Shown here: piece by piece, positions 49,825-58,402 of the stretch
How positions within the stretch are numbered: position 1 is the stretch's first letter
How the letters are laid out: each line of letters opens with the position of its first letter
Source of the DNA: Saccharopolyspora elongata
GTDB lineage: Bacteria > Actinomycetota > Actinomycetes > Mycobacteriales > Pseudonocardiaceae
Assembly: GCF_004348985.1 (NCBI RefSeq)
Contig: NZ_SMKW01000061.1
Span: 1 to 58,402, forward strand
Direction of reading: 5' to 3'
DNA: 58,402 bases
Made by a program: the position numbers and the translations under genes
Notes under the pieces: generated by a model
The model's database searches: none
What the model saw: the letters and a program-made list of their open reading frames with translations, nothing else
What the model was told of the DNA's origin: nothing

Positions 49825-49942
49825 GATCCATCCTTCCCACGGGATTCGAACCGGCGCACTTCCGAACCGCCCAGACCACCGCTCCGGGTGGCTTCGCCGC
49901 GCTCGGCCGTGGTGGGGGCGATTCCCGGTGTTGTGGGCGAAG

Positions 49943-50006
49943 CGGCGTTTTCGCGCGAAACCGTCGCCCGCAGGCGTGGAGAACGCCGCTTTCGCGCGAA
50001 AGCGCC
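49943..50006 (-). repeat. paired TTTCGCGCGAAA palindromes after the Clp gene
   Basis: Two palindromes, core TTTCGCGCGAAA at 49949-49960 and CGCTTTCGCGCGAAAGCG at 49987-50004, are joined by a spacer that reads CGCAGGCGTGGAGAACGCC. The same palindrome-spacer-palindrome unit, including an almost identical spacer, occurs at 55712-55775. It lies just downstream of the Clp stop and may terminate transcription. Confidence 0.85.
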
Positions 50007-50041
50007 GCGTTGGACAAGCTCCGCAAGAGCCTCTGCAAGGC

Positions 50042-52573
<2,532 letters not shown>

Positions 52574-52734
52574 CACGCACCGTCCGCTTCGTCTGGTAGC
52601 TGTCCGGATTTCCGCGTTCGAGCTCACGGAAAAAGCACGTTCACCAGCACAAATAGAACAACGGACGACCCGGTCCGCAACGCGGCACCGACCCGACGAC
52701 CGCCTTACAATCCCTGGCCCCGGCGCCCTGCAAC

Positions 52735-52801
52735 GCCAGTTTCAATTGAAACTGGCAACCACCGACGCACTCACCAGGTTGAGCCCAGTTTCAATTGAAA
52801 C
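52735..52801 (-). repeat. paired TTTCAATTGAAA palindromes after the acyltransferase
   Basis: A 22-base palindrome GCCAGTTTCAATTGAAACTGGC at 52735-52756 (given as its two 11-base halves GCCAGTTTCAA/TTGAAACTGGC) and a 14-base palindrome GTTTCAATTGAAAC at 52788-52801 are 31 bases apart. They follow the acyltransferase stop and precede the Clp gene. This is a variant of the same paired element, with AATT in place of GCGC in the core. Confidence 0.85.
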
Positions 52802-52806
52802 CGCGG

Positions 52807-53724
52807 TCAGCCGAGGAAGACGTTGGTGCGTTGGGAGAGCAGGCGGTAGAGGGTCTGCTGGATGATCTCGCGGACCTGGTCGCTGAGGCTGAACACCAGC
52901 ATCGGGTCGTCCGCCGCGCCCTCCGGGAACGACGAGGTCTCGATCGGCTCGCCGAACTCGATGTACCACTTCGACGGCAGCGGCACCGCCCCCAGCAGCC
53001 CGAAGTGCGGGAAGAACGGCGTGACCGGGAAGTACGGCACGCCGAGCAACCGCGCCAGCGGCTTGATGTCCGCCAGCTTCGGGTAGATCTCCTCGGCGCC
53101 CACGATCGAGCAGGGCACGATCGGCGCGCCGGTGCGCAGCGCGGCCGAGACGAACCCGCCGCGTCCGAAGCGCTGCAGCTTGTACCGGTCCTTGAACGAC
53201 TTCCCGATGCCCTTGAAGCCCTCCGGCCACACCCCGACCAGCTCGCCGTTGGTCAGCAACCGCTCCGCGTCCGGGTTGCAGGCAAGCGTGTGCCCGGCCT
53301 TGCGGGCCAGCGGGCCGAGCACCGGCATCGAGAACACCAGGTCGGCGCCGAGCATCCGCAGGTGGCGGGGCGCCTGGACGTGGTCGTGCAGCGCGACCGT
53401 GGTCATCAGCGCGTCCCACGGCAGCGTGCCGGAGTGGTTGGCCACCACCAGCGCGCCGCGGTCGACGGGCACGTGGTGGCCGCCGATCACCTCGACCCGG
53501 AACCACTTCTCGTAGACCGGCCGCAGGAGCCGGAGTAACACCTCGTCGGTCAGCTCCTGGTCGAAGCCGAACTCGTCGACCTGGTAGTCGCCGAGCAACC
53601 GCCGACGAGCGAACGCCAGCGCGTCGATGACGGCGTCCTCCCAGCCGGGTTCCGCTGGTTTCGCGGCCTCCAGCTGCTCCCGGTCCGCCGCGCGCAGCGG
53701 GATCACCTGCGCATCCGCCATCAC
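52807..53724 (-). CDS. lysophospholipid acyltransferase-like protein
   Basis: This 305-residue protein belongs to the PlsC/LPLAT superfamily. The catalytic block NHSGTLPWDALMTT corresponds to the NHxxxxxD motif, and VWPEGFKGIGKSFKDRYKL to the EGxR-type block. The pattern matches Rv0502-like acyltransferases; it probably moves acyl chains to a glycerophosphate or glycolipid. It is transcribed after proC, the HTH gene, bS22-type gene and epimerase, the same order as Rv0500-Rv0502. The start MMADAQVIPLRA is ATG; a second ATG follows directly. Confidence 0.87.
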   Translation of the reverse strand: MMADAQVIPLRAADREQLEAAKPAEPGWEDAVIDALAFARRRLLGDYQVDEFGFDQELTDEVLLRLLRPVYEKWFRVEVIGGHHVPVDRGALVVANHSGTLPWDALMTTVALHDHVQAPRHLRMLGADLVFSMPVLGPLARKAGHTLACNPDAERLLTNGELVGVWPEGFKGIGKSFKDRYKLQRFGRGGFVSAALRTGAPIVPCSIVGAEEIYPKLADIKPLARLLGVPYFPVTPFFPHFGLLGAVPLPSKWYIEFGEPIETSSFPEGAADDPMLVFSLSDQVREIIQQTLYRLLSQRTNVFLG

Positions 53725-53769
53725 GCCCCCGCACCCGGTCGGACGCGACCGTCGCTCATGCCGCCTCCG

Positions 53770-54804
53770 TCACCGCAGCTTCGCCAGCAGGTCCCCGGCG
53801 CCGCGCTCCAGCGCCAGGATGTTCTCCTTGTCGACCACCGGCCGCAGGCCCCGGCCGCGCACGAAGTCGTCGAACGCCTGCTGGGTGGTCCAGCGCGGGG
53901 TGAACCCGAACTCCTCACGGAGCCTCGTGGTGTCCAGCACCCGGCCGAAGTTGAGGTATCGCAGCTGCTCCGGCGAGAAGTCGACCAGCCGGGCGCTGCG
54001 GAAGAACTGGGCCAGCGGCAGCACCGCCGTGCTCGGCAGCGGCATCGCGACGCGCCCGGCGCGCCGGATCGCTTGCGAGAGCATCAGCACGCCGTCACCG
54101 GCCACGTTGAACACGCCCGGCCGGTCCATCATCGTCGCCCGCTCCAGCACCGCCAGCGCGTCCTCGGAGTGCAGCATCTGCAGCCGCGCATCGAACCCGA
54201 GCACGGTCGGCACCACCGGCAGCGCGAAGTAGCGGGCCAGCACGGCGTCGATGCGCGGGCCGATCAGGTTGCTGAAGCGCAGCGTGGTGATGTCGACGTC
54301 GGGCCGCCGCCGGCCGAAGCCGCGCACGTAGCCCTCGATCTCCACCGCGTCCTTGGCGTAGCCGGACGACGGCAGGTCCTTGGGCTCCATCTCCTCGGTG
54401 AACACCGCCGGGTCCCGCGAGCTCGACCCGTAGACCGCGCAGGTCGACCGGACCACCACCTTGCGCACCAGCGGCGACTGCTGGCAGGCGGCCAGCAGCT
54501 GCATGGTGCCGATGACGTTCATCTCCTTCGTCGTGGCCCGTCCGCCGGGCCCGGAGTGGGAGTTGACCGCCGCGTGCACCACGGTGTCGACCTGGGCGTT
54601 CGCGATGACCTTGCTGATCAGCGGGTTCCGGATGTCGGCGCGGACGAACTCGGTGCGCCCCATCCGCCGCAGCAGATCGCGGCCGGGCTGCACGGTGTCG
54701 ACGCCGAGGACCCGCTGCACCGAGGGATCGGCCGCCAGTCGCGCGGCGAGATGCCCGCCCAGGAACCGGCTGACCCCCGTCACCAGCACGACATTCGGGC
54801 CCAC
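53770..54804 (-). CDS. NAD-dependent epimerase/dehydratase (SDR), Rv0501-like
   Basis: This 344-residue extended SDR protein starts with the NAD-binding Rossmann motif VVLVTGVSRFLGGHLAARL, followed by ADIRNPLISKVI and VVRSTCAVYGSSSRD. The usual catalytic YxxxK is not met: the corresponding block is SSGYAKDAVEIEGYVRGFGR, with Lys two residues after Tyr, as is normal in this subfamily. It is called GalE2-like in mycobacteria, but the substrate is unproven. The GTG at 54804 follows AGGGAGATGCA. Confidence 0.86.
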   Translation of the reverse strand: MGPNVVLVTGVSRFLGGHLAARLAADPSVQRVLGVDTVQPGRDLLRRMGRTEFVRADIRNPLISKVIANAQVDTVVHAAVNSHSGPGGRATTKEMNVIGTMQLLAACQQSPLVRKVVVRSTCAVYGSSSRDPAVFTEEMEPKDLPSSGYAKDAVEIEGYVRGFGRRRPDVDITTLRFSNLIGPRIDAVLARYFALPVVPTVLGFDARLQMLHSEDALAVLERATMMDRPGVFNVAGDGVLMLSQAIRRAGRVAMPLPSTAVLPLAQFFRSARLVDFSPEQLRYLNFGRVLDTTRLREEFGFTPRWTTQQAFDDFVRGRGLRPVVDKENILALERGAGDLLAKLR

Positions 54805-54921
54805 TGCATCTCCCTGCGCTCTCCGGCACGCTCGCCGACTGCGATGCTACCGCCGAACGCGCCGCTTACCGCGGCGTTCGGGTTACCGGAGCGAGTCGGC
54901 CGCGCGCACCGGGCCGACCGG

Positions 54922-54959
54922 CAAAAAACAACCGCCGCCGACCATCGGCCGGCGGCGGT
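54922..54959 (-). terminator. classical intrinsic terminator after the small basic protein
   Basis: Arms ACCGCCGCCG and CGGCGGCGGT form a hairpin read on the minus strand and followed by TTTTTT (54923-54928). Unusually for this genome it has a real U-tract. It ends the small-gene transcript eight bases after the stop. Confidence 0.88.
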
Positions 54960-54966
54960 GCGCAGG

Positions 54967-55068
54967 TCACTTGCCCAACTTGCGACGCTGAACGCGCGTC
55001 TTGCGGAGCAGCTTGCGGTGCTTCTTCTTGGACATGCGCTTACGGCGCTTCTTGATGACCGAGCCCAT
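54967..55068 (-). CDS. AURKAIP1/COX24-type 33-residue ribosomal protein (bS22 family)
   Basis: This very small, extremely basic protein reads MGSVIKKRRKRMSKKKHRKL, then LRKTRVQRRKLGK. It is too short for most gene finders. It matches the AURKAIP1/COX24 family found beside proC in actinobacteria, shown in mycobacteria to be a ribosomal subunit protein (bS22). The ATG follows GAAGGAGTCCGC, an excellent ribosome binding site, and a strong intrinsic terminator follows. Identity is from memory of the family and of Rv0500B. Confidence 0.88.
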   Translation of the reverse strand: MGSVIKKRRKRMSKKKHRKLLRKTRVQRRKLGK

Positions 55069-55305
55069 GCGGACTCCTTCACTCTTGACGGCAGTTCGAA
55101 CGTCTCCCGCACCGGTGCAGCCGCATGAGCACGCACACCTGGCACGACCAACCCAAAACTTTACCCGCAGGTCTCCGGGCCTTCCGCCGTGGTCCTCGAA
55201 ACGCCGCCGGACACCGCCGACCGGGCGCGCGAGCCGTCCGGGCCGCCATCGGCCGCCCGTTGGGCTCGCGGCCGGTCACCTGCGCAAACGGTCGGCCGGG
55301 CGATC

Positions 55306-55530
55306 TCAGCCCGCGTTGTAGTAGGCGCTTTCCAGGTACGCGTGGACGTCCTTCTCGGCGACCCGAAACGAACGCCCCACACGTGCTGCGGGCAACTCGC
55401 CCGCGTGCACGAGCCGGTAGACGGTCATCTTCGACACCCGCATCAGCTTTGCGACCTCTGCGACGGTGAGGAACCGCACCTGACCCATGCTCGGTGGCGC
55501 CTGTTGGCTGGGTTCGGAGTTAGCAGACAT
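55306..55530 (-). CDS. HTH excisionase-type DNA-binding protein
   Basis: This 74-residue protein consists of one winged helix-turn-helix of the excisionase/MerR type: RFLTVAEVAKLMRVSKMTVY and VHAGELPAARVGRSFRVAEK, with a short C-terminal AYLESAYYNAG. It resembles BldC but has its own sequence; a homolog (Rv0500A) lies between proC and the bS22 gene in M. tuberculosis. It is probably a chromosomal regulator rather than a phage factor, as no phage genes are near. Confidence 0.88.
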   Translation of the reverse strand: MSANSEPSQQAPPSMGQVRFLTVAEVAKLMRVSKMTVYRLVHAGELPAARVGRSFRVAEKDVHAYLESAYYNAG

Positions 55531-55711
55531 GCTTCACCGTGCCCTTCGGCACGTGTCGCGCCGTCGGCTTCCCCTCCGACGGAAACCTCACGCACGTGCT
55601 CTATCGAGAGTAGCGGGACACACGGGACACCTGCGATGGACGAACGTCCCCCTTGGCCCTGAGTAGTTCGCACCACCTCGCGCTCGACGCGATGCGGTCG
55701 CGGCGCCGGAT

Positions 55712-55775
55712 GGCGATTTCGCGCGAAATCGCCCTCCGCCAGGCGTGGGGAACGCCGATTTCGCGCGAAATCGGC
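55712..55775 (-). repeat. paired TTTCGCGCGAAA palindromes after proC
   Basis: Two perfect 22-base palindromes, 55712-55733 with outer GGCGA and 55754-55775 with outer GCCGA, share the core TTTCGCGCGAAA. The spacer contains CCAGGCGTGGGGAACGCC, almost identical to that of the pair at 49943-50006. They lie 20 bases after the proC stop. Confidence 0.9.
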
Positions 55776-55794
55776 GCCGGACGAGCGCCGGCCG

Positions 55795-56616
55795 TCAGGC
55801 TGGTTCGTCGGTCTCGTGGGCCTTGCCGAGCTCGACGGACCGGTCGCGGGCCGCCTCGATGGCGTCGATGAGCGCCGCGCGCACGCCGTGCTTCTCCAGT
55901 TCGCGGATGCCCGCGATGGTCGTGCCCGCCGGGGAGGTGACCGCCTCGCGCAGCATCACCGGATGGCCGCCGCCCTCGCGGAGCATCGCCGCCGCGCCGA
56001 CCGCGGACTGGACGATCAGGTCCGCGGCGGTGGCCCGCGGGATGCCCAGCAGGATGCCGGCGTCGATCATGGCTTCGACCAGGTAGAAGAAGTACGCCGG
56101 CCCCGAGCCGGACAGCGCCGTCACCGCGTCCTGCTGGCTCTCGGGCACTCGCGCGACCTTGCCGACGCTGCCGAGCAGATCCTCGACGAGCGCCAGGTCT
56201 GCGTCCGAGGCGTGCGCGCCGCCGGAGATCGCGCTCATCGCCTCGCCGACCAGCATCGGGGTGTTCGGCATGACCCGGACGACCGCGGTGCTCTCGGGCA
56301 ACCGGCGCTCGAACAGCTTCGTCGGCAGGCCCGCGCACAGCGACACCACGAGCTTGCCGCTGGGCAGGTTCGGCGCCATCTCGTCCAGCAGCGGCTCGAT
56401 GTCCTGCGGCTTGACGGCGACGATGATGACGTCCGCGCGCTGCACGGCACCGGGCACGTCGACGTGCGTGATGCCGTAGGTCTTGGTCAGCTCCTCCGCG
56501 CGCGTCGGGAACCGCTCGGTGAACAGCAAGTCCGACGGGGCGCGCCCCGCCTTCAGCAGCCCCGACAGCAGGGATTCCCCGATCTTTCCGGCTCCGAGTA
56601 CGGCGATCGTCGTCAT
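55795..56616 (-). CDS. proC: pyrroline-5-carboxylate reductase
   Basis: This 273-residue enzyme makes the last step of proline synthesis. It has the N-terminal NAD(P)H-binding motif IAVLGAGKIGESLLSGLL, VIIVAVKPQDIEPLL, VRVMPNTPMLVGEAMSAI, TALSGSGPAYFFYLVEAM and a C-terminal REAVTSPAGTTIAG block, all diagnostic of ProC. Length is normal. It is divergent from the acyl-CoA ligase. Confidence 0.95.
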   Translation of the reverse strand: MTTIAVLGAGKIGESLLSGLLKAGRAPSDLLFTERFPTRAEELTKTYGITHVDVPGAVQRADVIIVAVKPQDIEPLLDEMAPNLPSGKLVVSLCAGLPTKLFERRLPESTAVVRVMPNTPMLVGEAMSAISGGAHASDADLALVEDLLGSVGKVARVPESQQDAVTALSGSGPAYFFYLVEAMIDAGILLGIPRATAADLIVQSAVGAAAMLREGGGHPVMLREAVTSPAGTTIAGIRELEKHGVRAALIDAIEAARDRSVELGKAHETDEPA

Positions 56617-56757
56617 GCCGCTCAGGGTGCCAGACCACGCTGCGTGGCCGACCCTCCCGAACGTCGATTCCAGCCGCTACTGTGTCTGCCACCACAACGC
56701 CCGCCACGGCCGAGCGATCTTTCGCGCCTGAATGACCAGCCCAAAGGAGCTCTGATC

Positions 56758-58386
56758 ATGTTCAGCACGATGCAGGACGGCCCGCTTTCGATCGCTCGGA
56801 TCCTCCAGCAGGGCAGCGGGCCGCACGGCGCGTCCGCGGAAGTCGTGACGTGGACCGGCGAGGGGGCGCGGCGGCGCAGCTTCGCGGAGGTGGGCCGCCG
56901 GACCGCGCAGCTGGCGCACGCGCTGCGCGGCCTCGGCGTGACCGGCGACGAGCGGGTCGGCACGTTCATGTGGAACAACGCCGAGCACCTGGAGGCGTAC
57001 TTCGCGGTTCCGTCGATGGGCGCCGTGCTGCACACCCTGAACATCCGGTTGTTCCCCGAGCAGCTCGTCTACGTCGCCAACCACGCCGAGGACCAGGTCG
57101 TGCTGGTCGACGCGACGCTGCTGCCGCTGTTCCAGAAGCTGTTGCCGGAGCTGAAGACGGTGCGGCACGTGATCGTCACCGGCGGCGCCAAGGCCGCGCT
57201 GGAGGCGCCGGCCGGGGTGGCGGTGCACGACTACGAGGAACTGCTGGCCGGACAGCCGGAGGAGTTCGACTGGCCGGAGATCGACGAACGCTCGGCCGCC
57301 GCCATGTGCTACACCTCCGGCACCACCGCCAACCCGAAGGGCGTCGTCTACTCGCACCGGTCGATCTACCTGCATTCGATGCAGGTGTGCATGACCGACG
57401 GGATGGCCCTGTCGCAGGCGGACCGGTCGCTGGCCGTGGTGCCGATGTTCCACGCGATGTCGTGGGGCCTGCCGTACGCGGCGTTCATGGTCGGCGCGTC
57501 GATGATCATGCCGGACCGGTTCCTGCAGCCCGAACCGCTGCTGAAGATGATCGAGGCGGAGCGCCCGACGATGGCCGCGGCGGTGCCGACGATCTGGCAG
57601 GGCGTGCTGCAGCACCTCGAGGCCGACCCGCACGACGTGTCCTCGCTGCGCGAGGTCGTGGTCGGCGGCGCGGCGTGCCCGCCGTCGCTGATGAAGGCGT
57701 TCGACGAGAAGTACGACATCTCGGTGCTGCACGCGTGGGGCATGACCGAGACGTCGCCGCTGGGCAGCGTGGCCCGGCCGCCGGAAGGCGTCACCGACGA
57801 GCAGCGCTGGACCTACCGCGCCAGCCAGGGGCGCCTGCCCGCCGGCGTGCAGGGCCGGCTGGTCGGCGACGACGGCGCGGTGCTGCCGTGGGACGGCGAG
57901 AGCGTCGGCGAGCTGGAGGTCCGCGGGCCGTGGATCGCCGGGGCGTACTACGGCGACGACGATCCGGAGAAGTTCCACGACGGCTGGCTGCGCACCGGGG
58001 ACGTGGGGTTCATCACGCCGGACGGGTTCGTGCAGCTGACGGACCGGGCCAAGGACGTGATCAAGTCGGGCGGCGAGTGGATCTCGTCGGTCGACCTGGA
58101 GAACAAGGTGATGGGGCACCCGGCGGTGGCCGAGGCGATGGTCATCGGCGTGCCGGACGAGAAGTGGTCCGAGCGTCCGCTGGTCGCGGTGGTGCTCCGC
58201 GAGGGTCAGCAGGTGGAGGCGGCCGAGCTGCGCGACTTCCTCGCGGGCGAGGTGGCGAAGTGGCAGGTGCCGGAGTACTGGACGTTCATCCCGGAAGCGC
58301 CGAAGACCAGCGTCGGCAAGTTCGACAAGAAACGCCTCCGCAAGCAGCACGCCGACGGCGGCCTCGACGTCACCCGCCTCACCTGA
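56758..58386 (+). CDS. long/medium-chain acyl-CoA ligase
   Basis: This 542-residue adenylating enzyme (ANL superfamily, FadD-like) carries the AMP-binding motif CYTSGTTANPKGVVYSHRS, the adenine motif HAWGMTETSPLG, the Asp motif GWLRTGDVGFI and the hinge/lysine region RAKDVIKSGGEWISSVDLEN ... TSVGKFDKKRLR. It activates a fatty or other carboxylic acid to its CoA thioester. The ATG at 56758 follows AAAGGAGCTCTGATC. It is divergent from proC; the substrate chain length is unknown. Confidence 0.92.
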   Translation: MFSTMQDGPLSIARILQQGSGPHGASAEVVTWTGEGARRRSFAEVGRRTAQLAHALRGLGVTGDERVGTFMWNNAEHLEAYFAVPSMGAVLHTLNIRLFPEQLVYVANHAEDQVVLVDATLLPLFQKLLPELKTVRHVIVTGGAKAALEAPAGVAVHDYEELLAGQPEEFDWPEIDERSAAAMCYTSGTTANPKGVVYSHRSIYLHSMQVCMTDGMALSQADRSLAVVPMFHAMSWGLPYAAFMVGASMIMPDRFLQPEPLLKMIEAERPTMAAAVPTIWQGVLQHLEADPHDVSSLREVVVGGAACPPSLMKAFDEKYDISVLHAWGMTETSPLGSVARPPEGVTDEQRWTYRASQGRLPAGVQGRLVGDDGAVLPWDGESVGELEVRGPWIAGAYYGDDDPEKFHDGWLRTGDVGFITPDGFVQLTDRAKDVIKSGGEWISSVDLENKVMGHPAVAEAMVIGVPDEKWSERPLVAVVLREGQQVEAAELRDFLAGEVAKWQVPEYWTFIPEAPKTSVGKFDKKRLRKQHADGGLDVTRLT

Positions 58387-58402
58387 CCCCACACCCCGTC
58401 CC

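Noticed and set aside
49838..49862. GGTTCGAATCCCGTGGG on the minus strand resembles a tRNA T-arm.
   Set aside because: The flanking bases do not form the 5-bp T stem, no acceptor or anticodon arm is present, and the region lies at the start of the DUF308 gene.

Overview
The window is high-GC actinomycete DNA. Its gene content (menaquinone, Rex-controlled heme and cytochrome c genes, BldC, BldN, DUF397/Xre pairs, DUF3558-type lipoprotein) fits the Pseudonocardiaceae, most likely Saccharopolyspora or a close relative; the genus is an inference. Much of the gene order matches, from memory, the Rv0500-Rv0561 segment of Mycobacterium tuberculosis and the hem/rex/bldN region of Streptomyces. That synteny supports many of the names given here.

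Layout. 1-625: the 5' end of a 16S rRNA gene on the minus strand, with its leader and promoters. 626-4505: a LysR regulator divergent from a CitMHS transporter and two AtuA-family genes. 4518-8041: menG, a broken GNAT gene, a GT4 mannosyltransferase and an inositol-phosphatase-like gene. 8045-11764: a membrane-anchored hypothetical protein, an orphan paaC, a DUF3592-type protein and menF. 11769-19355: a secreted M1 peptidase, a DUF3885 protein, menD, menB, menE and menA. 19483-23991: a lipoprotein, a cysteine-desulfhydrase-like enzyme, bldC, a small membrane protein and a MinD-like ATPase with a repetitive Pro/Gly tail. 24228-35967 (all minus): hemB, five or six related small membrane proteins, DUF3093, hemL, a phosphoglycerate mutase-like gene, a TlpA-like thioredoxin, ccdA, resB and ccsB. 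36061-41087: an accessory insertion (Xre + two DUF397 genes, two orphan genes, decayed genes, a secreted serine protease, palindromes) bounded by hairpins. 41135-46483: rex-hemA-hemC-hemD with a perfect Rex operator, and a glutaredoxin-like gene. 46845-58386: bldN, a HAD phosphatase, a VOC protein, a DUF308 protein, a ClpC-like Hsp100, an acyltransferase, an epimerase, a tiny basic ribosomal-type protein, an HTH protein, proC and an acyl-CoA ligase.

Functionally the centre of the window builds the respiratory chain. It covers menaquinone synthesis (menA, B, D, E, F, G), heme synthesis (hemA, B, C, D, L), System II cytochrome c maturation (ccdA, TlpA-like, resB, ccsB) and the NADH/NAD+-sensing repressor Rex. 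Many minus-strand genes overlap by 1-14 bases (ATGA or TGATG junctions), which suggests translational coupling.

Less ordinary features are a tandem family of 4-TM proteins between hemB and hemL, a dispersed family of TTTC-N4-GAAA palindromes often found in pairs just downstream of genes, a second hairpin family sharing CTCACGA, a possible structured RNA upstream of the serine protease, an orphan paaC, an Hsp100 lacking the usual ClpP-docking tripeptide, and several pseudogenes. I see no insertion sequence, prophage, CRISPR array or complete tRNA gene.
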